Of a stretch of DNA of 64,000 nt, positions 43,776 to 52,313 are shown piece by piece. Location of the stretch: assembly GCA_965247635.1 (NCBI GenBank), contig CBDFHJ010000010.1, positions 868,001 through 932,000 on the forward strand, in the 5' to 3' direction. Both the position numbers and the translations under genes were made by a program. Every line of letters begins with the position of its first letter. Within the stretch, counting starts at the first letter, position 1. Source of the DNA: CBDFHJ01 sp965247635 (lineage in GTDB: Bacteria; Chloroflexota; Dehalococcoidia; Lucifugimonadales; Australimonadaceae). The notes under the pieces were generated by a model. The model searched no databases, was not told the origin of the DNA, and saw only the letters and a program-made list of their open reading frames with translations.

Positions 43776-45182
43776 ATGGCACTGGACACTGCACTGCAGA
43801 GTGGAATCTGGAAAGGCGTGCCCCTGGTGGACAAGGAGAAGGGCTGGGTGAGCCGGGACATCTTCGTGGATAAAGAGCTGTACGAGATCGAGCAGGAGCG
43901 GGTGTTCGCCCGCTGCTGGCTCTTCGTGGGGTTCGAGGACCAGGTGAAGAAGCCCGGCGACTACTTCGCCTCGCGCATGGGCGAGGAGTCGGTGATCCTG
44001 AGCCGCGACCGGGACAACTCCATCCACGTGTTTCTGAACTCGTGCCGTCACCGGGGGATGAAGGTATGCCGGTACGACGAGGGGAACACGCCGGTGTTCA
44101 CGTGTCCATACCACGGGTGGAGCTACGCGGGGGACGGGTCGCTGGTGGGCGTACCCCGGTACAAGGACGCGTACCGGGAGGAGCTGGACAAGAGCCAATG
44201 GGGGTTGGTTGAAGTCGCGCAGATGGAGAACTACCACGGCACCATCTGGGCCACGTGGGACCCGAAGGCGCCGTCGTTCCTGGACTACATCGGCGACAAC
44301 GAGTACGGGCTGCGCATACATCTGGACCAGCCCGACGGCTCCCCGCCGGACTTCGAGGTGCTAGGGCTATACAAGTGGCTCTTCTCTTCCAACTGGAAGT
44401 TCGGAGCCGAGAACTTCCTGGGCGACGGCTACCACGGCCTGCCGACCCACCGGTCGGTGGACCTGGTCGGCATCAGCCCCACCGGAGGCCAGGGCCGGCA
44501 CACCAGGAGCAACGCTCAAGGCTTCAGGGCCGGACTGGCCCGCTACGCCGGGTTTAGCCTGTCCCACCACGGCTCAGGCCGCCTGGGCGTATCGATGTCG
44601 TTGGAGGACCCTCCCTACATCGAGGGCTACCCAGGCGCGCCCATCGTGGAGGAGTACTTCAGAGAAGCCCACGAGCGTCGTAAGAAGAACCTGGGCAAGT
44701 TTGCGAGGGTACGCTCCGGCAACGGCAACGTGTTCCCCAACGCCACCCAGGGCACCTACCAGAGCATCTGTATCTGGCACCCGCATGGGCCCGACGTCAC
44801 GGAGTGCTGGCGCTTCTACTTCGTGTACCACCACATGCCGCAGGAGGTGAAGGACCTGCTCCGGCACTACTTCATGCGCTACGGCGGGCCGGTGGGCATG
44901 ACCGAAGAGGACGACATGGAGAACTGGAACTACGCCCACAAGGCCAGCATGGGCACCATGGCCCGCCGGCATCCATACAACTACGCCATGGGCGTTGGCC
45001 ATGAGCAGCAGCGACACGCGGTGCTGGAAGAGTTCGGCCTGCCCCAGAACGGGACGATCACCGAGCGCACCCAGCCGATCCAGCCCTCCGAGCAGAACCA
45101 GCGCGGAGCGTACTACTTCTGGGGAGACCTGATGAGCTCCGAGAGTTGGGACGACCTGCGAGAAAAGGGGCTCTGGTCCTGA
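43776..45182 (+). CDS. Rieske ring-hydroxylating oxygenase alpha subunit, copy 1
   Basis: The 468-residue protein is the large subunit of a Rieske non-heme iron oxygenase. The [2Fe-2S] ligands are Cys90, His92, Cys110 and His113 (SCRHRGMKVC and FTCPYHGWSY). The mononuclear iron is bound by His220 and His225 in AENFLGDGYHGLPTHRS, with Asp in MTEEDDMENWNYAHKASMG as third ligand or bridge. It would insert oxygen into an aromatic or other ring; the substrate is unknown. GGATGGAGG precedes ATG. No beta subunit, ferredoxin or reductase lies next to it. Confidence 0.94.
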   Translation: MALDTALQSGIWKGVPLVDKEKGWVSRDIFVDKELYEIEQERVFARCWLFVGFEDQVKKPGDYFASRMGEESVILSRDRDNSIHVFLNSCRHRGMKVCRYDEGNTPVFTCPYHGWSYAGDGSLVGVPRYKDAYREELDKSQWGLVEVAQMENYHGTIWATWDPKAPSFLDYIGDNEYGLRIHLDQPDGSPPDFEVLGLYKWLFSSNWKFGAENFLGDGYHGLPTHRSVDLVGISPTGGQGRHTRSNAQGFRAGLARYAGFSLSHHGSGRLGVSMSLEDPPYIEGYPGAPIVEEYFREAHERRKKNLGKFARVRSGNGNVFPNATQGTYQSICIWHPHGPDVTECWRFYFVYHHMPQEVKDLLRHYFMRYGGPVGMTEEDDMENWNYAHKASMGTMARRHPYNYAMGVGHEQQRHAVLEEFGLPQNGTITERTQPIQPSEQNQRGAYYFWGDLMSSESWDDLREKGLWS

Positions 45183-45199
45183 AGGCCAACTAGAGCTTA

Positions 45200-45300
45200 G
45201 TCCACAAAGTTACTGTCATTCTGAGACCCCGACTTATCGGGGACGAAGAATCTCTCACCGAGAGACCCTTCGCTGTTCTCAGGGTGACAAAGAGATAAAA
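45200..45300 (+). repeat. TCATTCTGAGACC repeat copy
   Basis: GTCATTCTGAGACCCCGACT, TATCGGGGACGAAGAATCTC and the mirror CCGAGAGACCCTTCGCTG lie between the first two Rieske genes. They form hairpins and match the family at 13214, 29762 and 35060. Confidence 0.8.
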
Positions 45301-45346
45301 TGTATTTCCCGGACAGACCATTAGACCTGCCCAAGGAGGCACTTCC

Positions 45347-46735
45347 ATGACGCTGGACATTAGGCAGTGGCACGGCCAGGAGTTGGTGGACCGGGGAAAG
45401 GGCCTGGTCAGTCGCGACACCTTCGTTGATCCGGACCTGTACGAGTTAGAGAAGGAGCGGGTCTTCGCCCGCTGCTGGCTCTTCGTGGGGTTCGAGGACC
45501 AGGTGCGCAAGCCGGGCGACTACTTCGTCTCGCGCATGGGGGAGGAGTCGGTGATCCTGAGCCGGGACCGGGACAACACGATTCACGTGTTTTTGAACTC
45601 ATGCCGGCACCGGGGGATGAAGGTGTGCCGGTACGACGAGGGAAACACGCCGGTGTTCACGTGTCCGTACCACGGGTGGAGCTACGCGGGCGATGGGTCG
45701 CTGGTAGGCGTGCCGCGGTACAAGGACGCGTACCGGGAGGAGCTGGACAAGAGCCAATGGGGGTTGGTGGAGGTCGCGCAGCTGGCCAACTACAAGGGCA
45801 CCATCTGGGCCACGTGGGACCCCAAGGCGCCATCGTTCCTGGAGTATATCGGCGACAACGAGTACGGCTTGGGCTTATGGCTGGACAAACCCGACGGGAC
45901 CGATGCCGACATCGAGGTCCTTGGGCTTTTGAAATGGCTGTTCTCGTCCAACTGGAAGTTTGGGGCCGAGAACTTCCTGGGCGACGGCTACCACGGGACG
46001 CCGACGCACCATTCGGTGGAGATCGTGGGCATCAACCCGGGCGGCGGCCAGAGCCGGATGACCACCGCAACCCGCAGGAGCTTTGAGCTTTCCACCCGGC
46101 TCCAGGTGACCCACCACGGCTCGGGGCGCCTGGGAGTGGGGTTCTCACCGGAGGACTTCCCGTATATCCCCGCCTACCCAAACCAGCCGCCAGCGGTGGA
46201 GGAGTACTACCAGCAGACGCATGAGCATCGCAAGGAGGTGATGGGCAAGCGGTGGCGGGCGACGGCGGGCAATGGCAACATCTTCCCGAACGGGACTCAA
46301 GGGACTGGCAACAGCATGTGTGTCTGGCACCCCGCCGGGCCGGATTGGACCGAATGCTGGCGGTGGTACTGGGTGCACCGCGACATGCCTCAGGAGGTGA
46401 AGGACATGCTGCGGCACTACTACATGCGCTACGGCGGCCCCGCGGGCCTCACCGAGTCGGACGACATGGAGAACTGGAACTACGCCCATAAGGCGAGCAA
46501 GGGCGCCATCGCGCGACGCTACCCCTACGAGTACTCCATGGGGATGAGCAGGGAGCGGAAAGGCCACCCGATACTCGAGGAGTTCGGGTTCCCTCAGAAC
46601 GCGAACGTCGTCGAGTCGGGGACCGGTCTTCGCGCACCGTCGGAGCAGAACCAGCGCGGCGCGTACAACTTCTGGCTCCAGATGATGGAGGCCGAGAGTT
46701 GGGACGACCTGCGTGAGAAAGGCCAGTGGCAGTAA
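45347..46735 (+). CDS. Rieske ring-hydroxylating oxygenase alpha subunit, copy 2
   Basis: A 462-residue homologue of copy 1. The Rieske stretch SCRHRGMKVC and FTCPYHGWSY are identical, as is the neighbouring DNA, while the first 30 residues (RQWHGQELVDRGKGLVSRDT) and parts of the catalytic domain differ. The iron site reads AENFLGDGYHGTPTHHS and LTESDDMENWNYAHKASKG. AAGGAGG precedes ATG 45347. A terminator follows. The likely difference from copy 1 is substrate range. Confidence 0.93.
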   Translation: MTLDIRQWHGQELVDRGKGLVSRDTFVDPDLYELEKERVFARCWLFVGFEDQVRKPGDYFVSRMGEESVILSRDRDNTIHVFLNSCRHRGMKVCRYDEGNTPVFTCPYHGWSYAGDGSLVGVPRYKDAYREELDKSQWGLVEVAQLANYKGTIWATWDPKAPSFLEYIGDNEYGLGLWLDKPDGTDADIEVLGLLKWLFSSNWKFGAENFLGDGYHGTPTHHSVEIVGINPGGGQSRMTTATRRSFELSTRLQVTHHGSGRLGVGFSPEDFPYIPAYPNQPPAVEEYYQQTHEHRKEVMGKRWRATAGNGNIFPNGTQGTGNSMCVWHPAGPDWTECWRWYWVHRDMPQEVKDMLRHYYMRYGGPAGLTESDDMENWNYAHKASKGAIARRYPYEYSMGMSRERKGHPILEEFGFPQNANVVESGTGLRAPSEQNQRGAYNFWLQMMEAESWDDLREKGQWQ

Positions 46736-46759
46736 GCTCCGAAGCATAGGTGTGCCTCA

Positions 46760-46797
46760 GAAGCCTCCGGGCAGCCGTGCTCGGAGGCTTCTTCATT
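46760..46797 (+). terminator. Terminator after Rieske copy 2
   Basis: The stem GAAGCCTCCG/CGGAGGCTTC has a 12-base loop and is followed by TTCATT. It lies 24 bases after the stop of copy 2. Confidence 0.7.
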
Positions 46798-46855
46798 GAG
46801 GTCGCTCCCGCGCGCCATCCCTTGTATGCATGGCCTGGCGCCGCACGTTGCCCGC

Positions 46856-46884
46856 TTGACACCGTGACGGGGTAGGCGTACGTT
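46856..46884 (+). promoter_or_regulatory. Promoter of Rieske copy 3
   Basis: A consensus -35 TTGACA (46856-46861), 17-base spacer and -10 TACGTT (46879-46884) lie 74 bases before the start. With the terminator just upstream, copy 3 is transcribed separately from copy 2. Confidence 0.55.
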
Positions 46885-46957
46885 CCACGCAATCAAACGT
46901 TGAGTAGCCCCGACCGGTCGGGGCGCTGAGACTGCTACCAAGACAGGAGGCATATCA

Positions 46958-48349
46958 ATGGCACTGGACATCCGAGGCCTGAGCGCGAGTCAGCTCATCG
47001 ATAGAGAGAATGGCCTGGTCAGTCGCGACATCTTCGTGGACCAAGAGCTCTACGAGATCGAGAAGGAGCGGGTGTTCGCCCGCTGTTGGCTCTTCGTGGG
47101 GTTCGAGGACCAGGTGAAGAAGCCGGGCGACTACTTCGTCTCGCGCATGGGGGAGGAGTCGGTGATCCTGAGCCGCGACCGCGACAACACGATTCACGTG
47201 TTCCTGAACTCGTGCCGCCACCGGGGGATGAAGGTATGCCGGTACGACGAGGGGAACACGCCGGTGTTCACGTGTCCGTACCACGGGTGGAGCTATGCGG
47301 GTGACGGATCGCTGGTAGGCGTTCCTCGCTACAAGGACGCGTATCGGGAGGAGCTGGACAAGAGCCAGTGGGGGCTGGTCGAGGTGGCGCAGATGGAGAA
47401 CTACAAGGGCAGCATCTGGGCCACGTGGGACCCGAAAGCACCGTCGTTCCTGGAGTACATCGGCGACAACGAGCCAGGGCTGTCCCTCTGGATGGCCAAG
47501 CCAGACGGGTCCGACCCAGACTTTGAGGTGCTTGGTCTCCTCAAATGGCTCTTTTCGTCCAACTGGAAGTTCGGGGCCGAGAACTTCCTGGGCGACAACT
47601 ACCACGGGACCACCACGCATCACTCGGTCCAGTTGGTCGGCATCAACCCTGGAGGCGGCCAAGGCCGGAGCAACGCCAATCTGCAGGTCCAGTTTCAGGA
47701 ATCGAGCAGGTTCGACCTTTCCCATCACGGTTCTGGCCGCCTCAGCCAGTCTATCCTTCCTGGAGACGTAGATGTCGGGTATTCCCCCGCCTGGGGCAAC
47801 CGGCCTAAGGTGGAGGCGTACTATCAGGAATCGTACGAACGGCGCAAGCAGCTCATGGGCAAGCACTGGCGGCTGCGGGCCGGCAACGGCAATATTTTCC
47901 CCAACGGCACCCAGGGCACCCACATGAGCATGTGCGTGTGGCACCCTCACGGGCCCGATGTCACCGAGTGCTGGCGTTGGTACTTCGTCCACCGGGACAT
48001 GCCCCAGGAGGTAAAAGACGTACTCCGGCACTACTACATGCGCTACGGCGGTCCGTCGGGCCTCACCGAAGAGGACGACATGGAGAACTGGAACTACGCC
48101 CACAAGGCCAGCAAGGGCGTCATCGCCCGCCGCTATCCGTACCACTACGCCATGGGTATGGGCCGAGTGCGGCAGGGACATCCGATGTTCAAGGAGTTCG
48201 GCCTGCCAGAGAACGCGATGCTCACGGAGTACGAGCGGGGGAGAATGCAGCCGTCGGAGCAGAACCAACGAGGTGCGTACTACTTCTGGGCCGACCTCAT
48301 GGACGCGGAGAGCTGGGACGACCTGCGCGAGAAGGGGGTTTGGCCGTAG
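46958..48349 (+). CDS. Rieske ring-hydroxylating oxygenase alpha subunit, copy 3
   Basis: A 463-residue paralogue with the same ligand motifs: SCRHRGMKVC, FTCPYHGWSY, AENFLGDNYHGTTTHHS and LTEEDDMENWNYAHKASKG. The DNA of the Rieske half is nearly identical to copies 1 and 2; the part around residues 240-300 (QVQFQESSRFDLSHHGSGRL) differs most. ACAGGAGG precedes ATG 46958. It ends with its own terminator. No electron-transfer genes are nearby. Confidence 0.93.
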   Translation: MALDIRGLSASQLIDRENGLVSRDIFVDQELYEIEKERVFARCWLFVGFEDQVKKPGDYFVSRMGEESVILSRDRDNTIHVFLNSCRHRGMKVCRYDEGNTPVFTCPYHGWSYAGDGSLVGVPRYKDAYREELDKSQWGLVEVAQMENYKGSIWATWDPKAPSFLEYIGDNEPGLSLWMAKPDGSDPDFEVLGLLKWLFSSNWKFGAENFLGDNYHGTTTHHSVQLVGINPGGGQGRSNANLQVQFQESSRFDLSHHGSGRLSQSILPGDVDVGYSPAWGNRPKVEAYYQESYERRKQLMGKHWRLRAGNGNIFPNGTQGTHMSMCVWHPHGPDVTECWRWYFVHRDMPQEVKDVLRHYYMRYGGPSGLTEEDDMENWNYAHKASKGVIARRYPYHYAMGMGRVRQGHPMFKEFGLPENAMLTEYERGRMQPSEQNQRGAYYFWADLMDAESWDDLREKGVWP

Positions 48350-48380
48350 CCATCCCTGAAGCCTAGCACGCTAAGGACCA

Positions 48381-48415
48381 CGAAAAGCCCTACCGGTAAG
48401 CGGTAGGGCTTTTCG
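48381..48415 (+). terminator. Terminator after Rieske copy 3
   Basis: A perfect 15-bp stem, CGAAAAGCCCTACCG/CGGTAGGGCTTTTCG, with a GTAAG loop lies 31 bases after the stop. The A- and T-rich arms let it work in both directions. Confidence 0.88.
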
Positions 48416-48429
48416 TATGAGGTGTGGCT

Positions 48430-48578
48430 CTAGCGGGCTGATGAAAAAGGGGAGTGCAGAGGGGCGGAGCCCCTTTGCCGGGAGTCTGAGGGTGTCCCTC
48501 AGATATAAATTCATCCCCCTTCCTGGCCAGGAAGGGGGTCAGGGGGATGGTCGAAAGGGCTTTTCAGCACCCTGCTAG
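48430..48578. mobile_element. MITE-like element with inverted ends
   Basis: A 149-bp segment starts CTAGCGGGCTGATGAAAAAG and ends CTTTTCAGCACCCTGCTAG; the ends are inverted repeats with a few differences. Inside are hairpins: GGGGCGGAGCCCC, CTGAGGGTGTCCCTCAG, and CCCCCTTCCTGGCCAGGAAG with its partner. It has no coding capacity. It overlaps the last codons of the HAD gene on the other strand by four bases. No clear target duplication is seen. Confidence 0.6.
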
Positions 48579-49300
48579 TAAGCGCTAGTATCGAGTTCCA
48601 GACCCAGGACCGGCGCAAGGTCGGCTACGTGGTCTACCTCGTAGTCGGGTGGCGGTTCGCTCTCCGGCCACGTCCTGCTGCGCCTGACCCAAGCCGTCGC
48701 TAGGCCAACCAGACGAGCGCCTACAACGCCAGCGACCGGATTGTCGCCGACGAAGAGGACATCTCGATTGGCCGCTAGCCCGAGGCGACGGAGTGCCTCT
48801 AGGAAAATCTCTGGGTCCGGTTTCCAATGCCCGATTTCCGCCGATACGACCACACAGCTCGGTAGGCCATCTAAGCCAAGCGCGGGCAATTTGGCGCGCT
48901 GGTCTGGGTTGCCATTCGTCACGATTCCCCAAGGGATGCCCGCCTTGGTCAGCGCGCGTACGAGCTGCTGGACTCTGGGGTCGGGAGCGTACGAGTCCAG
49001 ATAGTGGTTGGAATACCAGGAGACGAGCTCATCGAAGCTGCGGGAGATGCCCGGCCACTCGTTTAGCACCTGCTCCATGAGCAGGTTTCTACCCGAAAGA
49101 CCGTCCTTATCGAACTCGATTAGTTTTGAGACAGCTGCTTCTTTGGGCGCAGCGGCTCGTATTGCCGGCTCTGAGTCGTAAAAGGCGCTGGCGGTGCGAC
49201 GAAACGCCCCTGCTCGGTCGGCAAGCGTGTTATCGAGATCGAACAGGACGCCACGGTATGGCGCCGTGATGCTGCTAGGACTTGCGGTATCCGGACTCAT
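48575..49300 (-). CDS. HAD-superfamily hydrolase (phosphatase)
   Basis: The 241-residue protein has the four HAD motifs: VLFDLDNTLADR (nucleophile Asp), GIVTNGNPDQR, the Lys of IGHWKPDPEIFLEALRRL and FVGDNPVAGVVGA (GD). A cap domain lies at about residues 40-110. It dephosphorylates a small molecule. Its ATG is six bases from the end of the kinase-like gene upstream, so the two form an operon. The C-terminus lies at the edge of the MITE-like element. Confidence 0.9.
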   Translation of the reverse strand: MSPDTASPSSITAPYRGVLFDLDNTLADRAGAFRRTASAFYDSEPAIRAAAPKEAAVSKLIEFDKDGLSGRNLLMEQVLNEWPGISRSFDELVSWYSNHYLDSYAPDPRVQQLVRALTKAGIPWGIVTNGNPDQRAKLPALGLDGLPSCVVVSAEIGHWKPDPEIFLEALRRLGLAANRDVLFVGDNPVAGVVGARLVGLATAWVRRSRTWPESEPPPDYEVDHVADLAPVLGLELDTSAY

Positions 49301-49306
49301 CGTTGG

Positions 49307-49891
49307 TTAGCCGCCCGCAATGACCAAGTCGCAGCGCTTTTTGGGACTGAAGTAACGGACGTACCACTCCTCTGCTGCACGCCATTGGCTGACCCACACC
49401 GTGTCTTCATTCTTACGTCCTTCGATCCTGCTAGTACGGACCGATCGTGGAGTGCCCACAAAGACGGTCGCGTCGAAGGCGTGCTGAAGCTCCGGGCGGA
49501 CTGCATACACGCCTTCTACCAATATGACCCCATGAGGCTCGACCATCGTTCGCGCTGCGGGCGACCCGTGAGACCAGTCAAACCGATCGTATGAGGCGGT
49601 CTCCCCTCGGCGGAGCTTATCGAGCACGTGGTGCAGCAAGCGTTCCCAGTCGAAATAGCGGTGATAGCCTTCGCGGGCGCTGAATGACGCCATCGCTTCC
49701 GTCGAGAACTCCCGGTAAAAGTCGTCGAGGTGGATGATGGGAGCATCCTGGCAATCCTGAGCGATTTGACGAGCAAGTGTTGACTTGCCCGCCGCAGTTA
49801 GCCCATCAATACCGATGAGCGTGGGACCCGCGGTGCGACTGGCAGGCTTAACCAGGTTAACCACTGACACGACCGTAGCCGAGTCGAACAT
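49307..49891 (-). CDS. Uridine-kinase-like P-loop kinase
   Basis: The 194-residue protein has the P loop GIDGLTAAGKSTLARQIAQD, then IIHLDDFYREF (the Asp-Asp-Phe-Tyr of the Udk/phosphoribulokinase group) and VILVEGVYAVRPELQ. It phosphorylates a nucleoside or related alcohol; it is not certain to be uridine. It is first in a two-gene unit with the HAD phosphatase. Confidence 0.85.
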   Translation of the reverse strand: MFDSATVVSVVNLVKPASRTAGPTLIGIDGLTAAGKSTLARQIAQDCQDAPIIHLDDFYREFSTEAMASFSAREGYHRYFDWERLLHHVLDKLRRGETASYDRFDWSHGSPAARTMVEPHGVILVEGVYAVRPELQHAFDATVFVGTPRSVRTSRIEGRKNEDTVWVSQWRAAEEWYVRYFSPKKRCDLVIAGG

Positions 49892-49957
49892 TGACAGCTC
49901 AATCGTGGGCCTGATGCCGATTCGCCGTGTTGCAGAATTGCCGCCGGCAGGCAGTTG

Positions 49958-50016
49958 TGGTGGGCCTACGTGTACTGTACTGCGAACTTTTCGGCTGGCC
50001 GTGAGGCTGTGAACCT
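49958..50016 (+). repeat. Left direct repeat of the putative genomic island
   Basis: 36 bases (49958-49993), starting TGGTGGGCCTACGTGTACTG and ending GAACTTTTCG, are identical to 61111-61146. The match continues with mismatches to about 50016 (TGGCCGT shared). It is not a tRNA end. It may be an attachment site or the remains of a duplicated sequence. Confidence 0.7.
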
Positions 50017-50155
50017 AGGTCAACAGCGATCCAGGCGAACTACGTACCGATACGTCAGCAGCCACGCTCTTCGGAATGAGCGAACGCTGACGAGTCGCCA
50101 GTCCGGGCATCCACCTTGAGGGTTACTGCACGCTGAATTTCTCCCCTTGATCCGA

Positions 50156-50557
50156 CTATGGATTGATAGTGCTGACGCTCACTGATTGCTCGGTGTGCTT
50201 GTCGACGACGACCCGATCTCCAAGTGGCTCTTGAAGTTTGACCTCAACGGCATCTTGGCAGTCATCGCCACCTCGTAGAAAGGGATGGGAGGAGGCAACG
50301 ACCTTAACCTGCACGTCGACATCCGTCTCCCGCAACAGCGAAACCCCCGGGGCCTTGTGGCAGGTGGGGGTAGTGAGTGTGAGAATGTCTGGGTACCACA
50401 AGAACCCTTCGACCACGCGCACTTCGCTGCGCAACGTGTATACGCCGAGGCCGAAGGACAACAAGGCCGCGAAAAGCAGCAACCCACTCACCGCAACCGC
50501 GACGATTAGGAGTCCTAGACGGCCGGATAAGAATCTTCTTGAGGCAGAACTGTTGGT
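50156..50557 (-). pseudogene. Membrane protein truncated by the IS
   Basis: About 134 codons lie on the minus strand, with a hydrophobic helix (LGLLIVAVAVSGLLLFAALL) and a soluble C-terminus. The frame's apparent start (MSHFCWLLTTN) lies inside the IS terminal repeat, so the real N-terminus was removed by insertion of the IS at 50558. The product is unknown. Confidence 0.6.
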
Positions 50558-50600
50558 TGTTAGCAACCAGCAAAAGTGGGACACATTGGGAGCCGAGAGA

Positions 50601-51587
50601 TCAGGGGCTGGATGGAGGTCTGGCGAGCTCCCTGAGGGCCCTGTTGTAGCGTCGTCGCCGTTCGGTGGTTTGAGCCTTCACCTCCTTCCTGCGTTGTAGG
50701 ATCTCTTGCCGTCTTCCCTTGAGCACGTCTGATGGTGTCACGTTGCCCAGAGCCTTGTGATAGCGCCGGTAGTTGTAGTAGCTGACGAAGGCCGCGATAG
50801 CAGCCTCAAGGTCGGCGGGCAACTCATAAGGCACCTGGTTGACGTCCCGTTTGATGGTCTGGTGGTAGCGCTCCAGCTTCCCGTTGGTCTGAGGGTGGAA
50901 AGGAGTTGCTAGGATGTGCTTGATGCCAACCATCCCCAGGTAGTCCCTGAATGCTCTTGAGACATAGCCTGGACCGTTGTCACTCAGCAGCCTGGTGCGG
51001 TCTGTGACTGGAACTTGGTCCATGCTGGTCGTGTCCACAGCATCCTGGACCACCTCGATGAAGGAGTCGGCCGTCATATCTTGCTGAAGCCTGTGAGCCA
51101 GGATGAAGCGGGAGTAGTCGTCCATAACGGTGACCAGGTAGTAGTAGCCCCACCCAACCACCCTGAAGTATGAGGCATCGGTGGCCCACATCTGGTGAGG
51201 TCCTGTGGTCTTGAGGTGGTACTCCTTCCCCGCGGCCAACCGCATCTCAGGCCTCTTCACTAGGCCCTCCCTGCCCAGGATACGGTAGACGCTGGACTCT
51301 GAGACTGAGAAGCCCTGGTTGTCGGTGATCCCCGCGGCCAGCTGACGGCAGCTCAGCTCTGGCATCTCCCTGGCTGATAACAGGACTGAGCGTTCTTCCT
51401 GAATAGTAAGACGGTTCCATGGTGGCTGATCGCCTCCTGGTCGGTCCTCAAGTCCTTGTTGGTCTTGGCGTCTGAGCCACCGGTAGTAGGTGCTCTTAGG
51501 GATGCCCAGCTCTCTGAGGACCTTTCGCTTGGGGAGGGGAGACGAGGATACTTTGGTAACTACCTCTGCCTTCTCCGGGGCGCTCAT
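50601..51587 (-). CDS. IS transposase OrfB, copy 2, intact
   Basis: The 328-residue integrase-core transposase includes WATDASYFRVVGWGYYYLVT, RLLSDNGPGYVSRAFRDYLG and TNGKLERYHQTIKRDVNQV (Glu in KLERYH as third acidic residue). The C-terminal NYRRYHKALGNVTPSDVLKG is complete. Unlike copy 1 it has no frameshift and could be active with OrfA. Confidence 0.93.
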   Translation of the reverse strand: MSAPEKAEVVTKVSSSPLPKRKVLRELGIPKSTYYRWLRRQDQQGLEDRPGGDQPPWNRLTIQEERSVLLSAREMPELSCRQLAAGITDNQGFSVSESSVYRILGREGLVKRPEMRLAAGKEYHLKTTGPHQMWATDASYFRVVGWGYYYLVTVMDDYSRFILAHRLQQDMTADSFIEVVQDAVDTTSMDQVPVTDRTRLLSDNGPGYVSRAFRDYLGMVGIKHILATPFHPQTNGKLERYHQTIKRDVNQVPYELPADLEAAIAAFVSYYNYRRYHKALGNVTPSDVLKGRRQEILQRRKEVKAQTTERRRRYNRALRELARPPSSP

Positions 51588-51991
51588 CCGCTGGTACCGG
51601 TGGCGTCCTGGGGCATGGGGATGGCCGTTTTTTTGAGACGGTACGCCTCCAGCGACAGATCGGCCACTAGCTCCTTGAGTTCCCCGTTCTCTCGCTTGAG
51701 TTGCCCTACCTCATGCTGAGTGGCGTCCCGAACCGAGTCACGGGTCAACCTCTCCTTGCCCGCCTCCATGAACTCTTTGGTCCACGAGTAGTAGGAGTGG
51801 GGCTTGATCCCCTCCCGCCGGCACAGGTCGTTGACTGTGACCTCGCGGCGGAAGCCCTCCAGAACAATTCGGATCTTCTCTTCGGGGGTGTACTTACGTC
51901 GGGCAGCCGCCTTCACTGTGCGGACGAAAGACCTGGTCTGCTCGCTTCGTTCCTCGGCGGCCTCTGCTTTGCTTACTTCTAGTTGGGACAC
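51584..51991 (-). CDS. IS transposase OrfA, copy 2
   Basis: The 135-residue HTH_Tnp_1-type protein is the same as the one at 1475-1882, with the HTH VNDLCRREGIKPHSYYSW and coiled-coil tail. Its TGA overlaps the OrfB ATG by four bases (ATGA). Confidence 0.92.
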   Translation of the reverse strand: MSQLEVSKAEAAEERSEQTRSFVRTVKAAARRKYTPEEKIRIVLEGFRREVTVNDLCRREGIKPHSYYSWTKEFMEAGKERLTRDSVRDATQHEVGQLKRENGELKELVADLSLEAYRLKKTAIPMPQDATGTSG

Positions 51992-52313
51992 ATCTGCTCC
52001 TTTCTGTGGGTAGCTCTACCCTCATTTCAGGAGCTCACACCACCCTCCGACTCTCGGGTTTTCCTACCCTTATATGTGTCCCATTATCGCTGACGGTCTA
52101 CAGTCGTAGGAGAGGCATCGTAGTTTAGCACAGCTTCCCAATCATTTGCGTTTTCCAGCGCTGACCGGTCAGTGGGTCTTTCGGCCCGTTTCGTAGCTAA
52201 AACAGAGGCAGATAGGGCGGTTTGCGGCACCGGCGAACGTCGAAAGCCCCCCGTCGAGGCAACTTTGCAGCCCCCAGACAGCAGAACGGGAGATAGGGAC
52301 GCATCGGCCCTAT

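Larger units (their letters stand above)
50558..52102 (-). mobile_element. Two-ORF insertion sequence, copy 2 (1545 bp), inverted
   Basis: This is the same element as at 1364-2907, in inverse orientation and with one extra C, so its OrfB is intact. The terminal repeats TGTTAGCAACC and GGTCTACA are complete. No target duplication is seen: the flanks are CAGAACTGTTGGT and GTCGTAGGAGA. The two inverted copies could recombine and invert the 48-kb segment between them. Confidence 0.95.

Noticed and set aside
46955..48268. Long minus-strand frame opposite Rieske copy 3 (437 codons)
   Set aside because: It lies exactly antisense to an unmistakable gene in high-GC DNA, where mirror frames are common; it has no recognisable motif.
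50558..50584. Longer start of the membrane protein fragment at 50156-50584
   Set aside because: The first nine codons lie in the IS terminal repeat, so this is not the original start.
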